Below, piece by piece: positions 9,404-21,837 of a stretch of DNA of 64,000 nucleotides. The stretch spans positions 584,686,471 through 584,750,470 of the forward strand of contig NC_053390.1 in the NCBI RefSeq assembly GCF_905171765.1, given 5' to 3'. Under the pieces are notes generated by a model. That model was not told the origin of the DNA. It was given only the letters and a program-made list of their open reading frames with translations, and ran no database searches. The position numbers and the translations under genes were made by a program. This DNA comes from Bufo bufo (lineage: Eukaryota > Chordata > Amphibia > Anura > Bufonidae). Position 1 is the stretch's first letter, and each line of letters opens with the position of its first letter.

Positions 9404-10994
9404 CAGGGCTGCCCATAATTATTCATACCCCTGGCAAATTTTGACTAAAAGTAACTTTTATTCAACCAGCAAGTAATTTTTTGACGGGAAATGACATAGG
9501 TGTCTCCCAAAAGATAATAAAACGATGTACCAGAGGCATTATTGTGGGGGAAAAAAACATTTCTCAGCTTTTATTTACATTTGAGCAAAAAGTGTCCAGT
9601 CCAAAATTATTCATACCCTTCACAAACTGTCACAGTCTGTGGAAAAATCAAAAGTTCTATACCATTCCAAATAGTCCAAGCTGTTCTAAAGCATCCTAAT
9701 TACCCTGATTAATTGGGAACAGCTGTTTTAATCAACTCAACAGGTGAAAAAGAGCAGCTCTCTGCAGTTGGTTTTTGGACAGTCATGGCTAAGACAAAGG
9801 AGCTCAGTGAGGACCAGCAATGCGCATTGTGGCTGCTCACAAGTCAGGAAAGGGCTACAAGGCCATTTCTAAATGTTTTCAAGTTCCAGTGGCTACAGTG
9901 CAAAGTATTATTAAAAAAATACAAGATGTTCCGCACTGTGGAAAATCTCAGAGGACATGGTCGGAAGCCAAAAGTGACACCTGTGCTGGCCAGGAGGATA
10001 GTTAGAGAGGTGAAAAAGAATCCAAGAATCACCACCAAGTCCATCCTGGTGAATCTGGGCTCTGCTGGTGGCAATGTCTCAAGGCAGACAATCCAACGGA
10101 CACTGCACACTGCTGGGTTCCACGGATGCAGACCAAGTAGGACGTCACTTCTCCAGATAAGGAACACAAAAGCTCGCTTGGCCTTTGCAAAAGCTCATCT
10201 GGACAAAGAAGAAAACTTCTGGTCTTCTGTGTTATGGTCAGATGAAACAAAAATTGAATTGTTTCCTTCATTTGGCATAAAAAAGGAGAAGCCTTCAACC
10301 CAAAGAACACCATCCCCACTGTCAAACATGGTGGTGAAAACCTAATGCTTTGGGGGTGTTTTTCAGCCAATGGACCAGGAAATCTAATCACAGTAAACGG
10401 CACCATGAAAAAAGAGCAATACATGAGGATTATCAACGACAACATCAGGCAGTCTGCAGAGAAACTTGGCCTTGAGCACCAGTGGACATATCAGCATGAC
10501 AATGACCTAAAACACACAGCAAAAGTGGTGAATAAATGGTTAGCAGACAACAACATTAACGTTTTGGAGTGGCCCAGCCAGAGTCCAGACTTGAATCCAA
10601 ATGAGAATCTGTGGAGAAATCTAAGGATCAGGGTGATGGCAAGAAGACCCTCCAACCTGAAAGATTTGGAGCTCATTGCTAAAGATGAATGGGCAAAAAT
10701 ATCTGTGGAGACATGCAAAAAGCTGTTCTGCAATTATAGGAAGCGTTTGATTGCTGAATTAGCCAATAAAGGCTTTTCTATTGATTATTGAGAAGGGTAT
10801 GAATAATTTTTGACTGGACACTTTTTGCTCAAATGTAAATAAAATCTGAGAAATGTTATTTTTTTTCCACAATAATGCCTCTTGTACATAGTCTTATTAT
10901 CTTTTGGGAGACACATCAAAAAATTACTTGCTGGTTGAATAAAAGTAACTTTGTCAAAATTTTCCAGGGGTATGAATAATTATGGGCAGCACTG
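9404..10994 (+). mobile_element. Tc1-type transposon, complete ends
   Basis: The element starts CAGGGCTGCCCATAATTATT and ends with its inverse (AATAATTATGGGCAGCACTG). It is flanked by TA on both sides (9402-9403 and 10995-10996), the Tc1/mariner target duplication. The inverted repeats are about 200 bases each, with the inner boundary near the second AAAATTATTCATACCC. Length 1591 bp is normal for a full Tc1 element. It carries the broken transposase at 9785-10791. Confidence 0.93.
9785..10791 (+). pseudogene. Tc1 transposase (DD34E), frameshifted
   Basis: The protein would be a cut-and-paste DNA transposase acting on the flanking inverted repeats. The start ATG at 9785 gives MAKTKELSEDQQ. 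The frame then slips (about 9820) to a stretch with the helix-turn-helix residues AAHKSGKGYKAISKCFQVPV, and slips back near 9930 to ENLRGHGRKPKVTP, the GRPR-like hook between the two DNA-binding helices. Catalytic residues are all present: Asp in LWSDETK, Asp in QHDNDLKH and Glu in DLNPNENLW, with 34 residues between the last two. A deletion and frameshift lie between 10260 and 10345. At least three frame changes make it non-functional. The terminal Tyr codon is followed by TGA at 10789. Confidence 0.9.
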
Positions 10995-10999
10995 TATCT

Positions 11000-11463
11000 C
11001 AATGGGCTTCCTCCCATCCCCAACAGAATGCTTCAAATCCTGCTCCCTCCTTTCATATGTGTAAACTGAAATGTTACTGTGCCATGTTACAACTGATGAG
11101 CCTGGGTAAGAGAAGCTACACAGCAGATCAGTTGCTAATTTGCATAAAGCACACATTTCCTGCTGGATGTCTCCCCGCCAACTACAACTGGGCAAGGTGG
11201 TCAGTGACAATGACAGGAACATCATGGCTGTGCTTCATTTGGGTGAAATAACACATGCTGAAGCGCAACATCACCTCAGCAGGGAGCAGGTGTTATTTTC
11301 AGCTCAGGCAGTGTGGCTGCTCATCAGGGAGGCATTTCGCATACTGAAGCCCTTAGAAGAGGCCATCAGATTTGTCAGAACGGACAACTGCATCATCAAC
11401 GATGTCAACCCCCTGATATCTATATTAGAGCAAACAAGGCAGAGTATTACATACACTGATTAG
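11000..11463 (+). pseudogene. hAT transposase fragment (central region), copy 5
   Basis: From about 11140 the frame reads KVVSDNDRNIMAV, the Asp-Asn block of hAT transposases. It continues with AVWLLIREAFRILKPLEEAI then RFVRTDNCIINDV, the helical region before the C-terminal dimerisation domain. The BED finger and the dimerisation domain are missing, and sequence normally separating the two blocks has been deleted. The closing frame ends at TAG 11461. Confidence 0.6.
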
Positions 11464-11760
11464 CCTGCAGTGCAATATCCTGCATGCATATCATCTGAAC
11501 ACTGCATTCCTTCTGCATGCATATAACTGTCCAGCCTGCAGAGCATTGCTTCGTTATGCAATTTAGCTGAACATCAGATTATGCATTATTCCTATATGCA
11601 TAATAGCAGATCACCATTCAGAACATTACTCATGTATTTATCCACACTGAAGAGCATTGCTTCTCCATGCATATCAGGATGATGCTTTCACTGCCAGGCC
11701 CTGCCAAAGTGGAGAGGGTGCAGCTGTTGCAAAGAGAGCTGACTATCTAGGTGTAACGGC
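11464..11760. repeat. Degenerate tandem repeat, GCATGCATAT-type
   Basis: Loose repetition of CTGCATGCATATCA and GAACATTGC-like segments about every 50-60 bases. It is probably the decayed 3' part of the hAT scrap before it. Beyond it, to 11990, nothing is recognised apart from a G-run at about 11935. Confidence 0.35.
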
Positions 11761-11997
11761 AATGCCCCCCTACAGGCTGATTTGCATATAACAAAACATA
11801 ATTTTTCTCAGCAATGCCGTCACATATAAACATGGGACCAACACAGATGCCTTCAGCTACCAAAGGCACATGGAACAGGTCATCCAGTTTCACTGGTACA
11901 AATTTGCTGACAGATGCCCTTTAAAGAGCTTAAAGGGGGGGGGATTGAAAAGAAATAGACAAATGAGAAAAAAGTAGGAGTTCTAGGAGACTTCAGA

Positions 11998-12110
11998 GTG
12001 TCATATATTAATTTTCAGAGCAATCGATTTGGACCTGAATTGAATTTTTTGACCGATTTAGACCTGAAACGAACTTCAAGAAATTTGCATATCTGTACTT
12101 GCAATTCATC
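11998..12110. mobile_element. Possible hAT terminal fragment
   Basis: Contains CAATCGATTTGGACCTGAATTG and a second TTTAGACCTGAAACGAA, resembling hAT subterminal repeats. No clean end or target duplication was found. Confidence 0.25.
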
Positions 12111-12374
12111 TATTTTTTTTTCCCAAGCACCATACATTCTTCATAAGTTTTGCCCCACGTCTCCAGATCTTTGCTTTACACCTTGAATGGCATTTGCAAA
12201 AACTTTTAATTATATATTTCTTGCGACCTGAATCCAGGCACGCTTGACCTTTTTTCTGAAGTCTTTCAGCTAAGTCCAGGAGTAAACCAGTTGTTCCAGA
12301 CTTTTTGATAGGTGTTGCATTTTACTACCACAGCCACATTGTGCCTCTGTTATATGGTACACCTGTGGCATCCA

Positions 12375-12376
<2 letters not shown>

Positions 12377-12411
<35 letters not shown>

Positions 12412-12423
12412 ATATATATATAT
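12377..12423. repeat. TA microsatellite
   Basis: About 15 TA units, an A-run, then six more AT units. Confidence 0.95.
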
Positions 12424-12534
12424 GCAATATATTGCCCCAAAAGCAGTCCCTCTGCTGTGGCCATCGATAGCGCCATTTTCTGTCCTCCTTAGGAGGTGAG
12501 ATGTGTGCCACAGCAGTTGAATTCAGAAGGGCAT

Positions 12535-12625
12535 GAGCGGTCGCTGGCCAGGTACATGAGTAACTGATTCTCACCACATTATTTACTGATGAGAGCTTAC
12601 TATGTACCTGACCAGCGACAAAGAA
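12535..12625. repeat. Imperfect hairpin
   Basis: CGCTGGCCAGGTACAT pairs with ATGTACCTGACCAGCG. It sits in otherwise featureless DNA (12430-12830) and may be the core of a small fold-back element. Confidence 0.5.
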
Positions 12626-12832
12626 AGGGGCTTATCGGCCCCCTGGGCATCAGCACACCAGGAGATTTCCCTGTATGGTCTATAGCCAATCCTGCTCTGG
12701 ATAAAGATAATAAGAATATGAGATGTTACCTCTGCTCCATAATGCTGTAAAAAAAACAAGCAAGTTCATGCTGATAAAGTCAAACTTCATCATGTAGATA
12801 ATACTTAGTCCCATTTGTCCCCAAAACACACA

Positions 12833-14097
12833 GGGGGTCATTTATTAAGATCAGCGTTTTAGTGCCGGCCTCTCTATAACTTTGGCACATGCAGCGCCAC
12901 TTCTAAATGTTGGCCAGCTTCGTGACATCACACCAAAATAAAATACAAAAACAGCAAAGGAAAGGAAATAGAGCACGTTATACAGGTTGGGACTCATACA
13001 CACAACCATATTTTTCTTCAGTGTGCTATGCGTTTTTAAAATGGATAGCACACTGACCCATGCAACTTTTTTACGCCAGAAAATGGTGTAGGGTGTCATG
13101 ATAAATAACCCTCATTGTGTATTAGGCTTCACGCATACATGAAGAAAGCGTCTTCAGAATAGAATGAAAGTCCTCTTAAAACTTCTCCTTTATTGCAATA
13201 TATATAACAGCAAACACATCCACATCGTATGCAGTGATCGTTAACGCATTTCAGACATCTCATCCTTAATCGTAACAATGTATCACCGTGGAGAGCTATA
13301 TTTAAATGTGTACTAACCCTTCCTCTCAGAAACCGAGGGGAGGGAAGAAACTACTCCATTGGTCACTCCATCATGATAACACCTGTTACCTATATACACA
13401 CATTAATTTAATAGTTAATTTAATGTGTGTATATAGGTAACAGGTGTTATCATGATGGAGTGACCAATGGAGTAGTTTCTTCCCTCCCCTCGGTTTCTGA
13501 GAGGAAGGGTTAGTACACATTTAAATATAGCTCTCCACGGTGATACATTGTTACGATTAAGGATGAGATGTCTGAAATGCGTTAACGATCACTGCATACG
13601 ATGTGGATGTGTTTGCTGTTATATATATTGCAATAAAGGAAAGTTTTAAGAGGACTTTCATTCTATTCTGAAGACGCTTTCTTCATGTATGCGTGAAGCC
13701 TAATACACAATGAGGGTTATTTATCATGACACCCTACACCATTTTCTGGCGTAAAAAAGTTGCACGGCCCCATTTTGTGACTTTTCAAATGCCAATTCAC
13801 GTACATTTAGGTGCACACAGTGTTTTTATGGCCCGCTTGACACTGGGGAGTGGAGGAGTGGTAGAGGTGGGGGCCTGGGGCCATCAGTCCCAGCAAATTC
13901 ATTGAGATTTATGCTAGTTTACTGGCGTAAATGACAACTGAAATCTACTCTAGTCAGGGGCGGGAGTAGATTTCAATCTAGGTGCATAGACTGGCAGAGG
14001 ATGCACCTAATTTATGATGAAGCCTGCACCTCATCATAAATTAAACACATCCTATGGCAGTGCAAGGGATATCGTCAGTCTTTGATAAATGACCCCC
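12833..14097. mobile_element. Two inverted MITE copies enclosing a palindrome
   Basis: The outer ends are inverted: GGGGGTCATTTATTAAGA at 12833 and TTTGATAAATGACCCCC at 14081-14097. Inner ends are also MITE-like: GATAAATAACCCTC at about 13100-13113 and GAGGGTTATTTATC at about 13711-13724. The simplest reading is two copies of one 280-390-bp MITE in opposite orientation with a palindromic core between them. No target duplication could be fixed. Confidence 0.55.
13061..13764. repeat. 704-bp near-perfect palindrome with Penelope-like 3' ends as arms
   Basis: Arms of about 345 bases run from TGCAACTTTTTTACGCC (13061) to GGCGTAAAAAAGTTGCA (ending 13764), with a loop of about 12 bases near 13411. 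Within the right arm GGATGAGATGTCTGAAATGCG (13561-13581) resembles a decayed hammerhead core and is followed by TATTGCAATAAAGG, as at Penelope-like 3' ends. The arms differ at very few positions (for example CTTCTCC against GGAAAG near 13185 and 13637). Confidence 0.75.
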
Positions 14098-14105
14098 AAT
14101 ATTTT

Positions 14106-15885
14106 TATCAATATTATATCCAATATGCAACTACATATGAATAAAAAGTAAATGTGAATCTGATTGAAACAATCAATATTCTTGAGTGGTCCCAACCACT
14201 GTGACCACTACCAATCACTAGAACTAAGCGCCATTTCAGGCCTCATGGTTAATCAGTTATAGGAGGATGCCAGGAAGAAGCGGAGCAGAACAGACAAGAG
14301 ACAAAGTAGCACTTGCCCCACCACCTTTTTATTCTAGCAGTAGGCGGTGTTCACACCAGTCAGATACCTGCCAATCAGTGATGAATACCTAGTGACACGC
14401 CATCAGTATTTGTCATAAGACAACCAGCTGAGATTCACAGTTGGCCACAGGGGTCTAAAGGAGCAATTTATGTATGTCCATCCACTAACTATGAAACAAA
14501 AATCCAGTGAAAGTCTTTTTTAAAGATGCCATAATGAGCCCACCACCATAAATCATTTTAGCCTTATGTTTATTGTGTCTGCCAATACAGATAACACAAA
14601 GCCATGCCCTGGCTCATCACCTGTCCAGTGCAAATGATGAATCATGACCAAAACATTTCCTTTTCAGATTTTTTGAAATATGATGAAAGAGAACGGTGTG
14701 AATATACCTTCTAATTAGGAAGCAAATTTGGTGCGCATAATTCATCCTGTAAATATGCCCTTATGCCCTGATTTGTTACTCGCTCTGCTATATTTCTTCA
14801 TTTACCCTAGATGTGAATTACAAGCTCCAAAGGCAGGTGATTTTATACAGACAAGTACCATATGCAGGTGGACATGCAGCCCCCAGATAATGTAATAGCT
14901 TTATTATATACTCTGCTTTATTAATATTTTCACTGTATCAAGCATTATTTTTAAATTTTCCAAAAATTGAAAATGAAAAAAGGTGCTGATGGGAAGCATT
15001 GATATATAGACCATTGTCCCCATCTACCGCTGTCCATTAACAAATTAGGAATAAAAAAATAAAAGCCTCACATGTTCAGATGCCTGTCTCAGAGCAAGTG
15101 TGTATTCAGCAGAGAGAATTGACAATTGTTTGGCTCTATTACAGAGAAGCCTGCACTGGCATTTCAGACACCACCCACCTAAGAATCATAATTTGAAAAG
15201 GATGTTGATGGATTATAGAGGATCCCTCTGTCTGCTCCAATTAGGATCAACATTTTCTCTTCTTGTTCACTGAGCTTTTAGGTTAAATAGCTGAAAATAT
15301 GCTGCCCCCTGCTGGTTCGTAGAAAGATATGCTGTGTATGCACATGGTTTCATTTGCAATTTTTAACACACAAAAAAAAAGAGCATTGAGGAAAAGGTTT
15401 CTAAAAGACAATTTCATTTAAAACAATAATTTATTAATATTGTTTATTGTTTTAGTATATGGTGTTGTAGTGATTATTTATAATGACAGATATATATGCA
15501 GACAAATGTTTAATTTAGAAATGCTGAGTATTTAAATTAGGAACAGTGAGTGCTGTTTTTGCAAAAGTTCATTTGACCGCCGCCTGGTAAAACGGCTATG
15601 ATAATGTAATCTGATACCCACATGATAACCAGCTGTAAATGTTTCCCCTGCGTCTCTGCAGAAAAATATGAGCACAGTTTATCAGGAGCTGCAATATAAA
15701 AGCAGGCGCTTATAAATCTCATGTTAGCTCATGTGGCATTTTATCATCCAATTACTATGTGTGACTTATTGCTGTAGTAACCTCGGCTGGATTAAAACTA
15801 CAAGATTTTAACTCTTTCAACTGCTTCTCCTATTGAAAACTATGCATACAGTTGAAATCTGAATATAGAGAGGAAATATAAAAAA
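14106..15885. other. Non-repetitive non-coding stretch, candidate conserved sequence at 15420-15850
   Basis: This is the longest stretch without recognisable repeats. It has no frame longer than about 60 codons and no exon-like structure. The part 15420-15850 is AT-rich with homeobox-like cores (TAATTA-type ATTACT, GGATTAAA), an E-box CAGCTG (15630-15635) and a GC-richer block (GACCGCCGCCTGG). That texture is common in conserved vertebrate enhancers. This is suspicion, not identification. Confidence 0.3.
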
Positions 15886-15889
15886 TACT

Positions 15890-17760
15890 TCTATCCAGGG
15901 GCGGGCTGGGACGGAGAGCAGGGAGGCAATTGCCCCCCAGGCCGCCCGCCGCTGGGCCATCTTTAACAAATTATTATTATTTTTTTTTTTATTCCTCAGG
16001 GCCGCACCGCCGATCATTACAGGCGACGCGGCCCTGGTTGCCAGCGGTGGTGGTGGGGCAGTAGGAGATGAGCTCTTCCATATTCATCTGTATCTCAGTC
16101 CTCAGGACAGCGATACAGATGCCTGTGCTGCGGCAGGGGAGGGAGAGGCGTCTCCCTTCCCTGTTCTTCTGATAGTCCGCAGGCACTAATGCCTACAGCC
16201 CACCAGAGGCCGGCCGGCTCAGGCCGCGGAATGACGTCATTATCATCGCGCCGCCTGAGCCGGGCAGCACACATCGGGGGACACAGGCCGGAAGAGGCCT
16301 GCATTGCATCACTGCTGATTACCATATTAGTGTTTTGTTTTTTGTTTTTTTTGCGGGGGGAGCTGGCACTATGGGGGCATCTGGCATTTCTTACAGCCCC
16401 ATTTTTTTGGGGGTGGCACTCTTGGGGCATTTATATCTTGCCCATTTTGGGGAGCACTGTGAGGGCATTTCTTACTGGCACATTATGGGGGGGCACCATG
16501 GGGGAGAGGAGCACTATGGGGGCATCTGGGGGCTCTAAAGGGGCTTTTTTTTATTGGCACATTATGGGGGGCACTATAGGGGAGAGCGGCACTATGGGGC
16601 ATCTATTGGCTCTATAGGGGCATTATTTGGGGGCACTATGGGGGAGAGGAGCACCATGGGGGCATCTGGGGGCTCTAAAGGCGCTTTTTTTTTATTGGCA
16701 CATTATGGGGGGAACTATAGGGGAGAGCGGCACTATAGGGCATATGTTGGCACTATAGGAGCACTATGGGGAAGTGGGGTCTCTAAAGGGGCCTTTTTTA
16801 TTGGCACATTATTGGGGGCACTATGGCATCTGGTCGCACTAAGGGAAAAAAATTTACTGGCACATTATGGGAGGCACTATAGGGGAGAGTGGCACTATGG
16901 GGCATTATTTGGGGGCGCTATGGGGGGAGTGGAGCACTATTGGGGCATCTAGTGGCACTAAGAAGGTGCATTTTTTACTGGCACATTATGGGGAGAGGAG
17001 CACTATAGGAGCATCTGCTGGGGGCACTAAGAAGGGGCATTTTTTTACTGGAATATTATGGGGGACACTATGGGGAAGGGGGAGAGGAGCACTATGAGGG
17101 CATTTACTAGGGCACTATATAGGGGTGTTTTATACTGGCATACATTATTGGGACATTAGCTCAACTGCGGGCACTAAGCGGGCACTAATTTCATGTACTG
17201 TCATATTATAGGGAGAATTATTACTACTAGGAGGTATTATGCGGAGCTTACTACTACTGGGGCTATGAGGAACATGATTACTAGTATGGGCACTATAGGG
17301 GCATTATTACTACTAAGTGTGATCTGGCAGAGAATTATTTCTATTGGTGGGATTTTGGGGAGCACTGTTACTTTGGGGAGGACCCTGGCACAGTATCAGC
17401 TTAGCACAATTATTTTTGGGGGACATTATCTTTGTACTATTAGTGTCTGGGCGCAATTATTTTTTAGAGCACTGTGTGGTGGTAGTATTTCCAGGGGGAC
17501 TGTATATTATTGGGGGTGGCAGGAAAGGGTGTTCAGAAGATGTGAAGATTATGGAAATGTGGGAAACTAATATCTGTTTGTCAATCTCTGCAGAGACGGG
17601 ATATGGCTGAAAAATCATCATGGCGGTCTGGGCTGAATGGAGAAGATGAGGAAAGACAATGTCTACAACAAAGGTGACATCACTGGATGTAAGAGGCATG
17701 GGGCGTTATGTAGGAGAGGAGATGCTCCAGCTCCTCCCCCTGCCATTGGCAAAAGGAGGA
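15890..17760 (+). repeat. G-rich interspersed repeat family with minisatellite core
   Basis: The left part (15890-16330) is GC-rich, starting near CAGGGGCGGGCTGGGACGG. The core (16360-17560) is an irregular array of GGCACTATGGGGG, GGGGCATCTGG and TTTTTTATTGGCACATTATG units. The right part (17590-17710) contains CATCACTGGATGTAAGAGGC. The same core and right part recur at 26019-26910, so this is one repeat family. Gly/His/Ile-rich open frames inside are repeat translations. No element ends were resolved. Confidence 0.65.
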
Positions 17761-18960
17761 TTCAGAGCTGGGTGAGGACAGTCTGGTTAGACTAAAAAGT
17801 CAGAGATATCAAAATTCTTTTAATGCCACACCGCAAAAGGCACTTCATAGTGCTGCACCTGCCACACTCATAGCATGTAGTCACATGCTATTGCCATACT
17901 TTTAAAATCAAAATTTACCAATCCAATTCCACCATAGAAAACTAACTTGTCATTGGATGTTCAGAGATAATGATAATAACAGAGATAATGATAAACAACT
18001 TTTCAGTAATAACAAAGATCCTTGTTTATAAAAATTACAAAAGATGTATAAAAATAAAGAAATATGATATATACATTAAAGGGATTATCTCATGAATAAT
18101 GTAGAAATGAAAATCGTAATCTAGTACATGACAACCTCGTTGTAATAAAGCTAGAACCAGCCCTGTACCTTGCATGGATCAGAGATTTAGATTTCAAGTT
18201 GACAGCTTAGGGGGCTCTTCTTTTCTCATGGATGTGTCCTTTCTGCTGGCAGTTGAAGGATGGAACAAAGCATGTCCACCACAGCACCTACAACTAACAA
18301 TAAATGTATACAATTCATGCAAAAAAGCTCAATATACAAGCTCAATAATACAAAAGATCATTTTCTAATAGAGGACTTTTGAAAACCAGTGTTTTAGACG
18401 CCGATCTTTGACAGAATCTGCACCAGATATATGCCACAAAAGTAGCGTATATCTGTTTGTAATTTCCCCCCCCCCCCCCCCCTCAGTTTCTAAATAAAAA
18501 ATCAAATAGTCTTCTCTCCCATATAGCAAATGTTGCCACTTCCAAGCTTCTCTTAAACATATGCCCAATACCCAAAAATGTGAAACTATTTAAATTGCCA
18601 GCAAGTTGTACCACAAAGTGTTCAGTGGCACCTGAAGAATTAAATTGGCTGACCCATCTACAGTAGCCTTTCATGACCAAAATCGGAATAACCCACATCT
18701 GGTGGCTTGCTGTGCTACACTGTTTGCATACCTTCTGTTCATTGCTATGGGAGTTACAGAAACAGCAGGACTCCTAGCGGCTTAGATGTTTCCGTAATTC
18801 TGGCTACCCGGCCTGGTGCTTGTTGTGTGTTATTCTCATCTTGGCCATAAAAGGTAGAGATTGAACAACCTATGTACTGTAACTAGCTTCTTTTATGTGT
18901 AGGCAATGTGCTTTGTTATACGGTTTAGATTTTCCTAGCTATATACCCTATGTATATGAG
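17761..18960. other. Mostly unassigned DNA with a possible TTAA-element end
   Basis: TTAAAGGGATTATCTC at 18078-18093 looks like a TTAA target site followed by an AGGG terminus, as in the palindromic elements at 31547 and 41789, but no matching right end was found. A C-run of about 18 bases lies near 18465. The remainder shows nothing recognisable. Confidence 0.3.
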
Positions 18961-19009
18961 ATTACAAATGGAACTGTAAATCACATAAACTGCATAAAGT
19001 GTATCACAA

Positions 19010-21628
19010 TGGACAAATGAAGGTGGCAACAATCCGAACAAGGAGAGCAGTACAGAGGGGGAGGGATCTGCAGCACTGCAACAGGCTGGAAGAGGCAGTG
19101 GGGTGGCAAAAGAAAGAAGGCGGGCACCATTGAACATGCCCACAACTGTTTCACAGAGCACCCCCTTGCGTAAATCTCCCTTGCCAAGAGGTAGGTGTTA
19201 GGCAGTATGGCGCTTTTTTGAGGAAAATGCGGACAACAAAAGAATAGTAGTTTGCAACATGTTCCACACCAAAATAAGCCGGGACGTGAACACTAGCAAC
19301 CTCACTACCACCAGCATGATCCGCCACATGGCATCAAAGCACCCTAATAGGTGGGCCAAACGCCTGGGTCCACAATCTGTGTCTGCTGGTCACACCACTG
19401 CCTCCTCTGCCCCTGTGTTATGTGCTGGCCAATCCCCTGTCCAAGACACAGGCCAGGTTGCATCCCGCCCTGCCCCTGGACCTTTTCAAGCACTATCAGC
19501 GACCACATCCACTTCCCTGTCCCAGCGCAGCGTCCAAATGTCATTACCCCAGGCATTTGAACGCAAGCGCAAATACCCAGCCACTATTACTGGCCCTGGA
19601 AATGTTGCCATTTAGGCTTGTGAACACTGAGGCCTTCCGCAGCAGCCTGATGTCGGTGGCGGTCCCTCATTACGCAGTCCTCAGCCGCCACTATTTTTCA
19701 AGGTGTGCCATGCCAGCCTTACACCAACATGTGTCCCTTAATATCACACGTGCCCTGACCAACGCAGTTACTGGGAAGGTCCACTTAACCACGGACACAT
19801 GGACGAGTGCTTTCGGCCAGGGATGTTACATTTCCCTGACGGCACACTGGGTGAATGTTATGAACGCAGGGAGCGACTCGTACCCTGGGATGGCACAGGT
19901 GCTACCTAAGCCAAGGATTGCGGGCCCCAATTCCATCAGGGTTTTCGCCACCACCTGTGTTAGTGGCTCCAACTCCCACTTTTCCTCCTCAGCCTCCTCC
20001 TCCTCCTCCACTTCCACCCCAGAATTATACACGTGCAGCACCAGTCAATCATCAGTCGGTAGCTGGAAGCAGTGTAGCACTGCAGTGGGGAAGCGGCAAC
20101 AGCCGTGCTGAAGCTGATCTGCCTAGGTGACAAACAGCACACCGCCGCAGAGCTGTGGCAGGGGATAAGATACCAGACTGAGCTGTGGCTCTCGTCACTC
20201 AACCTAGAACCAGGCATGGTTGTGTATGATAATGGCCGTAGCTTGGTGGCGGCTTTAGAGCTGGGCATCCCATGCCTTGCCTACATAGTCAACCTTGTGG
20301 TTCAGTGGTTTCTAAAAACATACCCCAATTTGCCTGAGCTACTGGTGAAGGTGCACCGTGTGTGTGAACAATTCCACAAGTCACCTACAGCTTTAGTAAG
20401 TCTGTCAACGCTGCAGCAGAGCTTGAAATTGCCAGCTCACCAGCTGTTGTGCCACGTGAGCACGCGCTGGAACTCCACGTTCCACATGTTGGCAAGGCTT
20501 TGTGAGCAGCAGCAACATGGTCGTCGCGTTTCCAGTCAGTTTCCGCTATTCACAAGCGAAGAGTGGGCATGGATGTCTGACCTCTGTGAGGTTTTACACA
20601 ACTTTGAGGAATCAACACAGATTGTGAGCGGCGATAACGTTGTTTCAGCATCACCATCCCACTTCTGTGTCTTCTCAAACGCTCGCTGCTCATAATTAAG
20701 GACGACACTTTGCATGTGGAAGAGGTGGAAGACATTACACAGGTTGATGATAGCCAGACCACCCTCAGTTCGTGGAGGCTGAAGAGGAGGAGGAGGAGCA
20801 GGAGATGGTTGCCTCAGCTACAGAGGGTAGTACCCATGGAAGTTTAATTCCATCTTTTCTGCGTGGGTGGGCAGAAGAGGAGATAGAGGATGAGGAGATT
20901 AGGAGTGATCCTCCTGATGACGACAGCAAAGTCTCGCCTGTTGGTACTCTGGCACACATGGCTGACTTCATGTTAGGCTGCATTTCCCGCGACCCGCGCA
21001 TTATACACACGGATTACTGGTTGTTCATCCTTCTTCACCCCCGCTACAAAGAGAACTTCTCATCTCTAATTCCTCTAGTGGAGAAGACGAGCAAAATGGT
21101 GCAATACCAGAAGATCCTTGTTGAAAAATTTCTCCAAAATATTCCATCTGACAACGCTGGCGGAAGAGTCCGTACTTCCTTGGCCAACCGAGGAGTGGAG
21201 ACAAGGGGAACACACAGCAGTTCCAACAGATGCAGGGCAACACTCTCCAAAGCCTGGGACAGTTTCCTGACACCCCACCAGCACCCTCACCCTGATGTGC
21301 GGCCTACTGCCACAAGGAGAGAAACATTTTGGAAGATGGTGAAGGAGTACATAACAGACCGTGTCAGCGTCCTCAATGATCCCCTAGTGCCTTACAACTA
21401 CTGGCTGTCCAAGTTGGACATGTGGCACGAACTGGCGCTCTACGCTTCGGAGGTGCTGGCCTGCCCTGCCGCCGGCGTTTTGTTTGAGCGTGTATTTAGT
21501 GCTAGTAGTGGCATTATAACAGATAAGCGTATCCGCCTGTCATTGAAAATGCTGACAGGTTGACTCATATAAAAATGAACATGGCCTGGATTGACCATGA
21601 CTTCTCGACTCCACCAGAGGAATGCTGA
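19010..21628 (+). pseudogene. hAT transposase with BED finger, copy 1
   Basis: The conceptual protein is a hAT-type cut-and-paste transposase. In the frame of 19022 a Ser/Gly/Pro-rich leader is followed by the BED zinc finger: AVWRFFEENADNKRIVVC (19202-19255) and TTTSMIRHMASKHPNRW (about 19306-19356). After a frameshift near 19580 come EMLPFRLVNTEAFRSS and TTDTWTSAFGQGCYISLTAH, the first catalytic region. After another near 20100 come IPCLAYIVNLVVQWFL and STRWNSTFHML. The C-terminal dimerisation domain is LACPAAGVLFERVFSASSG with TDKRIRLSLK (about 21460-21550), and coding peters out at TGA 21626. Disabling changes are TAG at 19199 and frameshifts near 19580, 20100, 20700 and 21552. The start codon is unclear; no ATG at 19009-19019 is in frame. 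Confidence 0.88.
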
Positions 21629-21837
21629 TAACCATAAAGGCACTTTACATGTGTTGTTTTTAATGTAGTTAATAGACTGTATTCCCATGCACCCCTTCCA
21701 CCACAAACAAGGGTATATGGTTGAATCTTCTTTTTCTCATCCTCCTCCTCCTCCTCTTCCATCATATCATCATGCGTTGCTTATTCGTCACATATAATGC
21801 CCTCGCATATATGGCCTTCGAATATAATTTTTTAGAA

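Noticed and set aside
13061..13764. Single transposon with long terminal inverted repeats
   Set aside because: No target duplication at the arm ends, and the palindrome runs into MITE sequence on both sides, which fits an inverted duplication better.
16189..17610. Gly/His/Thr-rich frames across the G-rich repeat
   Set aside because: Follow the GGCACTATGGGG repeat exactly and change frame with its indels.
19010..21628. Domesticated host ZBED-type gene
   Set aside because: Premature stop and several frameshifts; element-like surroundings.
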